In this document: positions 18,598-25,496 of the stretch, piece after piece | Position numbering within the stretch: position 1 is the stretch's first letter | Layout of the letters: each line of letters starts with the position of its first letter | Assembly (NCBI GenBank): GCA_041552135.1 | Contig: JBFELL010000013.1 | Span: forward strand, 1-32,107 | DNA from: SZUA-186 sp041552135 | Lineage (GTDB): Bacteria; Pseudomonadota; Gammaproteobacteria; UBA9214 | Length of the DNA stretch: 32,107 nucleotides | Direction of reading: 5' to 3' | Notes under the pieces: generated by a model | The model's input: only the letters and a program-made list of their open reading frames with translations | What the model was told of the DNA's origin: nothing | Databases searched by the model: none | Translations under genes and position numbers: made by a program

Positions 18598-19842
18598 TTA
18601 TGCCGCATCACCGGTGACGGAACGCCTGATGCTGACCTGGTCTACACTGCGCGGCGAAGCCTTGCTTATCCTGACCTCGAGGCCGTCGATAACGAATACC
18701 TCTTCCACCTGTGGAATGTTTTCGGTGTGATTCAGTATCCAGAGGCTCACCGTATCGGTGGGCTTTCCGGGCAATTCAAGGCTGAAATAGTCCTCGACGA
18801 CACGCAACTCCGCCGCACCCTCGACAACCAGCTCGTTTTCATCGGCACCTGTCATAACATCAGGCCTGATGTCGCTCTCGTCGTAGATCTCCCCGACCAG
18901 CTCCTCCAGCAGGTCCTCAAGGGTTACGACTCCCCTGACAACGCCGTATTCATCGACCACGATGGAGAAGATCCGTTTTTCCCTGCGCATCTGGGCGAAC
19001 AGTTCGTCGATCGCCTGATACTGCGAGGTGTACAGCGGCTCGTGGGCGATATCGGCCACCGGTGTATCGAGGTCGTCCAATGCAACAGCCGCCATGAGAT
19101 CACGCAGGTACAGCACCTTGCGCAGCCGGTCCCTGTGCGTTTCATAGATCGGGATGCGCGAATAGGTCGCCTGCGTCACCAGCGGCAGGGCCTCCCGGAC
19201 CGTCAGACTGCCATCGAGCGCAAAGACCCCCGTATGCGGTGTCATGACATCGCGAACCCTCAGGTCGTTGAACTCGAAGACACGTTCAATCATCTTGCGT
19301 TCATCATGCTCGATCGTGCCCTCTTTCTCGCCATACTCCAGCATGCTGATCAACTCCGACTCGGTAACGGTGGGGTCCCCTTCCTGTCCGCTCAACCGGT
19401 GCACCCAGGCGGTAAAGTGGCCAAACAGCCATACGACAGGGTAGATCAGACGCATGAAGGCCAGCAGCAGCGGTGCGATGAACAGCGATATGCGCTCGGA
19501 GTACCGGGTTGCCAGACTTTTGGGTGTGATCTCGCCGAAGACAAGGATCAGGATGGTCAGGACGCCGACGGCAATACCCGGACCGGCACTGCCAAACCAG
19601 CGAGTGGCAATCACCGTTGCCATCACGGAGGCGGCGATATTCACCAGATTATTGCCGATGAGGATGGTCGTCAGCATGCGCGACGGGTCCTTCTTCAGCT
19701 GGTAGAGCGCCGCTGCGCCGTGCCGCCCTTCCCGGAGCAGGCCCTCCGCGCGACCGATGGACAGGGCAACAAGCGCCGTCTCGGAGCCAGAAAAAACGCC
19801 TGACAGAATCAGCAACAGCAGCAGGTAAAACAGTTCAGTCAA
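18598..19842 (-). CDS. CorB/HlyC-type membrane protein (DUF21-CBS-CBS-CorC_HlyC)
   Basis: This integral membrane protein of the CNNM/CorB/YfjD class is implicated in Mg2+ or Co2+ transport. It has an N-terminal DUF21 membrane domain with three to four segments (LLLLLILSGVFSGSETAL opens it), two CBS domains (about residues 170-290; VRDVMTPHTGVFALD starts the first) and a C-terminal CorC_HlyC domain (about 310-395). I chose a TTG start at 19842: GGAGA stands six to seven bases upstream and the first membrane helix begins at once, giving 414 residues. The frame is open to an upstream start at 19950, but that part is not hydrophobic. It converges on the Na/Pi transporter gene and is followed upstream by a long gene-free gap. 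Confidence 0.9.
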   Translation of the reverse strand: MTELFYLLLLLILSGVFSGSETALVALSIGRAEGLLREGRHGAAALYQLKKDPSRMLTTILIGNNLVNIAASVMATVIATRWFGSAGPGIAVGVLTILILVFGEITPKSLATRYSERISLFIAPLLLAFMRLIYPVVWLFGHFTAWVHRLSGQEGDPTVTESELISMLEYGEKEGTIEHDERKMIERVFEFNDLRVRDVMTPHTGVFALDGSLTVREALPLVTQATYSRIPIYETHRDRLRKVLYLRDLMAAVALDDLDTPVADIAHEPLYTSQYQAIDELFAQMRREKRIFSIVVDEYGVVRGVVTLEDLLEELVGEIYDESDIRPDVMTGADENELVVEGAAELRVVEDYFSLELPGKPTDTVSLWILNHTENIPQVEEVFVIDGLEVRISKASPRSVDQVSIRRSVTGDAA

Positions 19843-20151
19843 GGTTAATCTCCATTGCACAAGGCAACTGCCCTGCCTGTGCACCGTTTGTGTTCCGTCA
19901 TTGTAATCCGGTAATCCCGGATCATCCCGGTCCCCTGGCGAGCAATTCACATGCTAACACGCGCATGAATGTCTGTATAAAAGGGGTAGCCGGCAGTGAC
20001 CAGACCGCTGGCAGGAACGGCCGGTTCGGGGGTACGGCCAACCAGCGGACCGATGGGCCATTCGGAGCGTTTTTTCTTTCCCTACCCTCCACCAGCACCC
20101 GGGGGGAGTTACCAGGGAGTACCTAGGAATCCCGACATTCCGGCCTGCGTT

Positions 20152-20175
20152 CCCGCCCCCTTTGATGAGGGCGGG
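20152..20175. repeat. GC-rich hairpin element
   Basis: CCCGCCC and GGGCGGG form a perfect 7-bp stem around a 10-base loop; a second GGGCGGGG follows just downstream. It looks like a dispersed intergenic palindrome; no T-tract follows. Confidence 0.4.
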
Positions 20176-20338
20176 CCAGGGCGGGGGGTCGTGTTACTGA
20201 ACATTTTTACGAATGGGGTCACTGCTGTCCCGTCAACCTTGTCTGGATTGTTTGCAACATGCCGCATGAATACCGCTATACAAACCATCCTGACCTGCAG
20301 GACATGACGATGGGTCACGGCATGATGAACAGGGCGTT

Positions 20339-20374
20339 CCTTCTCCCTGCGGGAGAAGGGCAGGATGAGGGGAT
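20339..20374 (+). repeat. CTCTCCC-type palindromic repeat, copy 1
   Basis: CTTCTCCCTGCGGGAGAAGG is a strong hairpin (TTCTCCC / GGGAGAA), followed by GCAGGATGAGGGGAT. The unit recurs in inverted orientation at 20402-20437. Repeats of this look are common in intergenic DNA of GC-rich proteobacteria. Confidence 0.6.
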
Positions 20375-20401
20375 GTAAAATCAGACAATTGGCGTTTATT
20401 T

Positions 20402-20437
20402 ATCCCCTCTCCCCAGCCCTCTCCCGAAGGGAGAGGG
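20402..20437 (-). repeat. CTCTCCC-type palindromic repeat, copy 2 (inverted)
   Basis: Read on the minus strand it gives CCCTCTCCCTTCGGGAGAGG and then GCTGGGGAGAGGGGAT, matching copy 1 over nearly its whole length. The two copies face each other across 27 bp. Confidence 0.6.
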
Positions 20438-20461
20438 CGTTAACGGGACATTAGCAGTGGA

Positions 20462-20504
20462 ATGGGGTACAAACTCAGTGATGTCGGCTTGCTTTGTACC
20501 CCAT
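20462..20504 (-). repeat. 43-bp palindromic repeat, left copy
   Basis: The ends ATGGGGTACAAA and TTTGTACCCCAT are perfect 12-bp inverted repeats. On the minus strand the element matches the one at 22010-22052 at 37 of 43 positions. It is therefore a dispersed element rather than a chance hairpin. Confidence 0.65.
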
Positions 20505-20779
20505 GAGTAAAGGGACCGGTTTATTGCAGCTGCACCTTGAGACGACCGCTTCATGCGGTTGCGCCTGCCCTTCCCGCAAATTACAGCACGTGCAGTTGAT
20601 CTGATCATGCAACCTGACTCCGGTGAGCCGTTCATCTCACGTGAGATCAAGCCGGCATTTCACCAGCACGATGCCCTGTTTGTTAAGCTCCGGCATCGGT
20701 GATATATAACATCAGGCGATTCGCTTCTGCATGCCCTCTTATTGGGCCTCAAGTCCAACACATAAGAGCCGGATGATAT

Positions 20780-21052
20780 ATGGATCTGAAGATATTGCTA
20801 ACCGTCTTTGTTGCGGTTTTTATCGCGGAACCGGGGGACAAAACGCAGCTCGCCACTGTACTGTTCGCGGCTGACAAGGAAGTCAGCAAATGGACGGTCT
20901 TTTTCGGCGCCTCGCTGGCCCTGATCCTCACCTCGGGTATAGGGGTACTGGCAGGCGGCCTGATAGCTGAATATATCAGCGAGAGGCACCTGCACTACAT
21001 CGCCGGTGCCGGCTTTATCGGCATTGGCATCTGGACCCTTGTGACAGCATGA
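20780..21052 (+). CDS. Half-size TMEM165/GDT1 (UPF0016) family membrane protein
   Basis: The 90-residue protein has three predicted membrane helices and the family signature E-x-G-D-K-T near residue 17 (EPGDKTQLATV). TMEM165/GDT1 proteins are Mn2+/Ca2+ exporters; most have two such three-helix repeats, and short bacterial members with one repeat probably act as dimers. Pro in place of the usual Leu in ELGDKT is a small deviation. GGAT is a weak ribosome site. The second signature motif is not found elsewhere nearby, so there is no partner half-gene in this window. The following dioxygenase gene begins 52 bp downstream. Confidence 0.88.
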   Translation: MDLKILLTVFVAVFIAEPGDKTQLATVLFAADKEVSKWTVFFGASLALILTSGIGVLAGGLIAEYISERHLHYIAGAGFIGIGIWTLVTA

Positions 21053-21104
21053 GCAGTGCCTGTGAACAACAATGCAGGCTTGACCGCAGCGGATACCCGA
21101 CACC

Positions 21105-21917
21105 TTGAACAGCGACGCCGGCAACACCCTCTTCCCGGTCCTGTTCATTCCACACGGTGGCGGCCCCCTGCCCTTGCTGGGCGACAGGCATCATGCAGAG
21201 CTGGTCAGCTTCCTCGGCGACATCACATCGACACTGGGCAGGCCGGCGGCGATTGCCGTTATCAGCGCGCATTGGGTATCGGACGGTGTGACAATCACAT
21301 CCGGCGCCACGCCATCACTGATATATGACTACTCCGGCTTTCCGGCCGAGGCTTACCACATCCGCTACCCCGCACCGGGTGCACCGGACCTCGCATCCCG
21401 CACCGGTCAGCTGCTGAGAGACAACGGTATCGAGGCGCGACTGGATGATCAGCGTGGATTTGATCACGGTGTCTATGTGCCGCTGAAACTGATGTATCCC
21501 GATGCCGGTATCCCCTGCATCCAGTTATCGCTGGTCCGAGGTCTTGATCCGGAATTTCATATCCGCATCGGCGAGGCCCTGTCGGCCCTGCGACGGCAGA
21601 ATGTCCTGGTCATGGGATCCGGCTTCTCGTTTCACAACATGCGGGCCTTTTCGTTCAGGGGGAATACTGGACCCGACCCGATGAATGCCGCCTTCGAGGA
21701 CTGGCTGCTGCAGACCTGCACCCGCGGCGATCTCCCGGAGCAGGAACGCCGGCAAGCGCTGATCGGCTGGGAAGATGCGCCGCATGCCCGCTACTGTCAC
21801 CCCGGGGAGGAGCATCTGCTGCCGCTGCAGGTCTGCTACGGCGTGGCCGGCACAGCCGCCCGGCGCGTCTTTGACGGAACCGTACTCGGCAAGCAGGCCA
21901 GTGCTTTTCTATGGTAA
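21105..21917 (+). CDS. DODA-type (LigB family) extradiol ring-cleavage dioxygenase, YgiD-like
   Basis: The 270-residue protein belongs to the 4,5-DOPA-dioxygenase-like branch of class III extradiol dioxygenases, single-metal (Zn or Fe) enzymes acting on catechol-type substrates. Likely metal ligands are H17 (FIPHGGGPLPL), H56 (SAHW) and H237 (EEHLLPL). H121 (FDHGVYVPL) and H177 (GFSFHNMR) are the other conserved histidines. No ATG exists before the conserved N-terminus and a stop lies 24 bp upstream, so TTG at 21105 is the only reasonable start; its ribosome site is weak. The physiological substrate is unknown. It is flanked, together with the preceding transporter gene, by two inverted copies of a 43-bp repeat. 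Confidence 0.92.
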   Translation: MNSDAGNTLFPVLFIPHGGGPLPLLGDRHHAELVSFLGDITSTLGRPAAIAVISAHWVSDGVTITSGATPSLIYDYSGFPAEAYHIRYPAPGAPDLASRTGQLLRDNGIEARLDDQRGFDHGVYVPLKLMYPDAGIPCIQLSLVRGLDPEFHIRIGEALSALRRQNVLVMGSGFSFHNMRAFSFRGNTGPDPMNAAFEDWLLQTCTRGDLPEQERRQALIGWEDAPHARYCHPGEEHLLPLQVCYGVAGTAARRVFDGTVLGKQASAFLW

Positions 21918-22009
21918 CAGGCGGTGCCATGGTGCCTGTCCTGCAGGGTTTCTCCCGGGGCTACTGCAGACACTGGAATACCTGAATACCACGATATTGC
22001 CAATTGCCA

Positions 22010-22052
22010 ATGGGGTACAAGGCAAGCCGGCATCACCGGCTTTGTGCCCCAT
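22010..22052 (+). repeat. 43-bp palindromic repeat, right copy
   Basis: The outer arms ATGGGGTACAA and TTGTGCCCCAT pair with one mismatch. An inner AAGCCGG / CCGGCTT stem of 7 bp lies between them. The element is inverted relative to the copy at 20462-20504 and 37 of 43 positions agree. Confidence 0.65.
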
Positions 22053-22079
22053 AATTGACGATTACCGGATTCAGGACAC

Positions 22080-22098
22080 CGCATGTAATTTACATGCG
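22080..22098. repeat. Perfect inverted repeat, operator-like
   Basis: CGCATGTAA and TTACATGCG are 9-bp arms around a single T. Its symmetry and AT-rich centre resemble a regulator binding site, but no promoter is obvious next to it. Confidence 0.35.
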
Positions 22099-22256
22099 TG
22101 CTCGAATCGCCGCGGAACCACACGCAATAACACGCAAAGATTCAGCTTACCGGGATTCCGCGTGTTTTCGTGGCCATAGTGACATGGATGCAAGACGAGC
22201 CGGCACGAGGGTCTCCTGAAGCGGCTGTGCCCTTGTGTCACTCCGGCAATGCGTCT

Positions 22257-22880
22257 CTAGGATGCATCCCCGATCGCGGAATCATCCATATCTATAATGG
22301 TCCGGGGCATGCCGCCATAATCGGTACGCACGACAACCCGCATGCCGCAGCGGTGAAAATGCAGCGCCAGAGATTCATAAACAGCGTATTGTCGCTCGAC
22401 TTCGGCTTTTACAAGCATCCTGTCGACCGGATGACTTTTAGCCGAAGCGCGTGTCTCGCGCAGCTGGCAAATACGATCCGCGGGCGGAAGCTGGAAATCA
22501 AAGATGAAGCGCGATCTCCAGTTGACCTGTAAAAAAAACCAGCTCCTGCCCGGAGGTATCTGGATCCGGCTATAGTCCACCGGAGCCGGTGCATCGAGCC
22601 ATTCCCGGTCAAACACGGTGAGGCTGTCACGAAACCCTGTGAACGGGACCTTGAAATGCACCTCCCGGGGCCGGAGTGCCAGGACCCGACTGCGCCACCA
22701 GTGATTCATCGCGAGATCGATACAGCCCTCTTCCGGCCAGCCACCCAGTTTCCGGACCAGGCTGGACTTGCCACTGCCCGGCGGGCCGGTGACGATGATC
22801 TGGCGAAACCGTGCGCCACGGGGAACGGCAACACCCTTCATCCAGTCAAGCGGTTCAACTTCGGCGGTTCTCAGAGACAT
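22257..22880 (-). CDS. Orphan P-loop NTPase of unknown function
   Basis: The 207-residue protein has a clear Walker A motif GPPGSGKSS at residues 32-40, preceded by the strand RQIIVT. I do not recognise the rest: it has WPEEGCIDLAMNHWW, a repeated aromatic pattern (WFFLQVNWRSRFIFDFQ) and a C-terminal acidic tail ending in DMDDSAIGDAS. There is no signal peptide or membrane segment. The size and fold suggest a small nucleotide or metabolite kinase rather than a motor ATPase. GGAAG lies four bases before the ATG. It is transcribed alone, in the same direction as pit but 290 bp further on. Confidence 0.7.
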   Translation of the reverse strand: MSLRTAEVEPLDWMKGVAVPRGARFRQIIVTGPPGSGKSSLVRKLGGWPEEGCIDLAMNHWWRSRVLALRPREVHFKVPFTGFRDSLTVFDREWLDAPAPVDYSRIQIPPGRSWFFLQVNWRSRFIFDFQLPPADRICQLRETRASAKSHPVDRMLVKAEVERQYAVYESLALHFHRCGMRVVVRTDYGGMPRTIIDMDDSAIGDAS

Positions 22881-23170
22881 CAGGCTTCCGTATTAGTCGA
22901 ACATCACCACATATCAGGCCTGGATTGCTGCCCGGCACTGGGTAATTGCACCCGCTGCCTTCCTATTTTAAGAAGCCCGGGTAGATGATCAAGCGATTAT
23001 CTGGGCGGAGAATCCGGGGAGGGGTGGGACAAACACCATGCCACACTTGCAGTGCAAACAGATGTGCCAGGCAACCATGTCTGCAACATCATGGTATCCA
23101 GGTAACGCTATCCCGGCAGGATGCCTGCATGGCACAGCCTGCGATAGTCAAGCAAATAATCCGGGCTTGC

Positions 23171-24436
23171 CTAGGTGAAAATGCCTTTCAGGGTGAAGAA
23201 GAACAGTGCCGCCAGCACGCCACCAACTGGCAGCGTCACAAGCCAGGAGACAATGATACCGCCGATCACACGCAGATCGATGGCACCGACACCACGCGCC
23301 AGACCAACGCCAATAACGGCACCCACGGCAATATGTGTCGTGGAAACCGGCAGGCCGGTACGTGATGCCAGCACGACGGTTGCGGCCGCCGCAAGCGTCG
23401 CACAGTAGCCGCGGCTCGGCGTAAGCTGGGTAATGCCGCTACCGATTGTCTTCATCACCCGGTACCCCATTGTTGCCAGACCGACAACGATGCCGGCACC
23501 ACCAAGAACCAGTATCCACAAGGGCAAGGCCGCCTTTTGCGAGACTTCTCCTCCGGACTGCACAATGCTGACGACAGCGGCCAGCGGGCCAATACCGTTG
23601 GCGACATCGTTCGACCCGTGCGCAAAGGCCATGGCACAGGCAGTAAATATCATCATGGGAGTGAAGACCTTCTCCACACTGGCAAAGTGAAAGTCGCGGT
23701 CAGCCGCCTGATCAATCTCAATACGATTGATCAGGAACCAGCCAATAACGGCCAGGGCAGCGCCGAAAATCAACGCCACCACGAAACTCATACCGACAGA
23801 CAGATCGATATTCAGATGCTTGAGACCCTTGAACATGGTGACAAGGGAGATAATGAAACCCACAAGGAATATGTAGCCCGGTCCCCAGCGCTTCGCGCTC
23901 TGGAACGGATTTTCCGTATTCAGGATCAGTCGACGGATACTCATCATCAGCAGGAAGGCTATTACGCCTCCCAGCAGCGGCGACACCACCCAGCTGGCTG
24001 CAATCTGGCTAACCTTCACCCACTGCACCGCATCGACCCCGATACCCACCATGGCAAAGCCGATCACGGCGCCTACGATGGAATGAGTCGTTGAGACCGG
24101 CCAGCCCCTGGATGAGGCTATCATCAGCCAGATGGCTGCCGCCAGCAGGGCAGCAAGCATCCCGAAGACCAGGATCTCCGGATTATTGACGATTGATGAC
24201 GGGTCGATAATGCCTTTACGGATGGTCTTGGTAACATTGCCGCCGGCAATAAACGCACCGGCAAACTCGAAGATGGCGGCAATGATAATTGCCTGCTTGA
24301 CCGTGATTGCACCTGACCCCACGGATGTGCCCATGGCATTTGCCACATCATTGGCGCCAATACCCCACGTCATGTACAGCCCGAAGATAATTGCCAGGGC
24401 CATGAGAATAAATCCATATGATTCAATGATTTCCAT
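23171..24436 (-). CDS. pit: Low-affinity inorganic phosphate transporter, Pit family
   Basis: The 421-residue membrane protein of the Pit/SLC20 family imports metal-phosphate with a cation. Both inverted-repeat signatures are present: GANDVANAMGT near residue 27 and GSNDVANGIGP near residue 275, each paired with a PVSTTH motif. About ten membrane helices are expected. AGGA lies eight bases before the ATG at 24436. It follows the DUF47 gene, its usual partner, by 154 bp, so DUF47-pit is an operon. The promoter in front of DUF47 has an FNR-like site. Confidence 0.95.
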   Translation of the reverse strand: MEIIESYGFILMALAIIFGLYMTWGIGANDVANAMGTSVGSGAITVKQAIIIAAIFEFAGAFIAGGNVTKTIRKGIIDPSSIVNNPEILVFGMLAALLAAAIWLMIASSRGWPVSTTHSIVGAVIGFAMVGIGVDAVQWVKVSQIAASWVVSPLLGGVIAFLLMMSIRRLILNTENPFQSAKRWGPGYIFLVGFIISLVTMFKGLKHLNIDLSVGMSFVVALIFGAALAVIGWFLINRIEIDQAADRDFHFASVEKVFTPMMIFTACAMAFAHGSNDVANGIGPLAAVVSIVQSGGEVSQKAALPLWILVLGGAGIVVGLATMGYRVMKTIGSGITQLTPSRGYCATLAAAATVVLASRTGLPVSTTHIAVGAVIGVGLARGVGAIDLRVIGGIIVSWLVTLPVGGVLAALFFFTLKGIFT

Positions 24437-24590
24437 TAGCCAGTTCCTGAGTCAGTTTCTGTTAACGATAGATCACTGCAACGGGCCGTTGCCCGGCCTT
24501 GTTCATTTTCATTCCTGCGCTATTGGCAGGGTCTGAGCGGGAACATGGGGAAAACCACCTTGACCTGCTGCACCTGTCACTGCCTGCAGG

Positions 24591-25271
24591 TCATCGGGCT
24601 ATAAGCAGACGCAGCCGGTCTCCGACCTTCTCGGCGTAATCGGCCAGGTCGCCGACCCACTGGATCAGCTGATACCACATCATCACGGATACCGGCTTGA
24701 TCTCGTCCTCGTGCTGAAACAGGCGACGCGAAAGCTCAAGCCCCAGCTCATCCGTTTCATCCTCCAGCTTGTTCAGCGCTTCGACCATTTCCTCGACGCG
24801 GCTCGCCTCACGACCGCGGAAACCCATGGCCAGCAATTCGTCCAGCTCCTCGATGATTTTTGCCGACATTTCGCATACATCAACACAGCGATGTGTCAGC
24901 GCATGCATGGGCTCCTGCAGAAAGTCGGGAAACCCCATGGGTCGCTCGACCAGCAGCCCGGCAATATCCTGGGCCGTGTCGGCGATCGAGTCCTGCATTT
25001 GCAGAACCTCCAGAAGATCACGCCGATCCACCGGCATGAACAGGCTCTTGGGCAGATGGCTGCGCAACTCGTTCTTGATAATATCGGCCGCGGCTTCACG
25101 CTCGAAGATCCTCTCCATCACCGATTTCACACCCTTTTCATCACCTTCGGCGAGCTTCTCGAAAAGCGGGGGGATTTCGTGCACGCACTCCAGAACGACA
25201 CGCATGTGGGCCTGCATGGCCGAAAAGGGTGACTTGCCAAACACGCCCGCTAATGGATTACTGGATGACAT
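24591..25271 (-). CDS. DUF47 / TIGR00153 PhoU-like Pit accessory protein
   Basis: The 226-residue, all-helical protein of the DUF47 (PhoU-related) family is generally encoded beside pit and thought to modulate that transporter. The conserved EREAAADIIKNELRSHLPKSLFMPVDRRDLLEVLQMQDSIADTAQDI core spans about residues 54-100, including the acidic metal-binding E/D positions of PhoU bundles. AGGAG precedes the ATG by nine bases. It is the first gene of the DUF47-pit operon. This is the second PhoU-like module in the window, after the C-terminus of the Na/Pi symporter. Confidence 0.93.
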   Translation of the reverse strand: MSSSNPLAGVFGKSPFSAMQAHMRVVLECVHEIPPLFEKLAEGDEKGVKSVMERIFEREAAADIIKNELRSHLPKSLFMPVDRRDLLEVLQMQDSIADTAQDIAGLLVERPMGFPDFLQEPMHALTHRCVDVCEMSAKIIEELDELLAMGFRGREASRVEEMVEALNKLEDETDELGLELSRRLFQHEDEIKPVSVMMWYQLIQWVGDLADYAEKVGDRLRLLIAR

Positions 25272-25333
25272 GGTTACTATCTCCTGTGGCCTTCACCGCG
25301 TTTGGGTTGCAGGCAGGTTCCGTGCCCTAAAAC

Positions 25334-25374
25334 ATTAGATCCTGAGCACCTGATAATGTTATGACATAGATCAA
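25334..25374 (-). promoter_or_regulatory. FNR-like site and -10 in front of DUF47-pit
   Basis: On the minus strand TTGATCTATGTCAT (25374-25361) matches TTGAT-N4-(A/G)TCAA at nine of ten positions. Twenty-one bases further is TCTAAT (25339-25334), five of six matches to the -10 consensus. The spacing again fits a class II FNR/ANR promoter. The predicted leader is about 55 bases. Confidence 0.5.
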
Positions 25375-25496
25375 GCAGGGCTGAAATATCATGTTCCCGG
25401 TTCGAAATTCATGCCTGCCCGATGCCCGGCTCTCCGGACAACAGCAGGCGACTGACGGCAGCCAGGATCTGCCGTATTGCGACACCGGTATACCGG

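Larger units (their letters stand above)
19843..20779. other. Gene-poor gap with dispersed palindromes
   Basis: Over 900 bp without a gene I can support. It contains a GC-rich hairpin (20152-20175), two inverted copies of a CTCTCCC-type repeat (20339-20374, 20402-20437), one copy of a 43-bp palindromic element (20462-20504) and the short leader of the gene at 20780. Short open frames here have no family resemblance and run through the repeats. Confidence 0.7.
21918..22256. other. Intergenic region with palindromes, no gene seen
   Basis: This 339-bp gap holds the right copy of the 43-bp repeat (22010-22052), a 9-bp inverted repeat at 22080-22098, and an imperfect inverted repeat at 22111-22162 (CGCGGAA / TTCCGCG arms, with ACACGC and GCGTGT inside) that resembles a dispersed intergenic element. 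It separates a plus-strand gene from a convergent one; I see no T-tailed terminator. Confidence 0.6.

Noticed and set aside
18727..19803. 358-codon plus-strand frame opposite the CorB-like gene
   Set aside because: It mirrors the reverse complement of a well-supported DUF21-CBS protein; composition is unlike the real genes here.
20259..20378. Possible 39-residue His/Met-rich peptide in the gene-poor gap
   Set aside because: It has no ribosome site and its last third is translated repeat sequence; not enough to call a gene or a pseudogene.
20396..20650. 84-codon minus-strand frame across the repeats
   Set aside because: It reads through the CTCTCCC repeat and the 43-bp palindrome and has no family resemblance.
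23116..23128. GCAGG-ATG-CCTGC hairpin downstream of pit as a terminator
   Set aside because: Only five base pairs, a three-base loop and no T-tract on the relevant strand.
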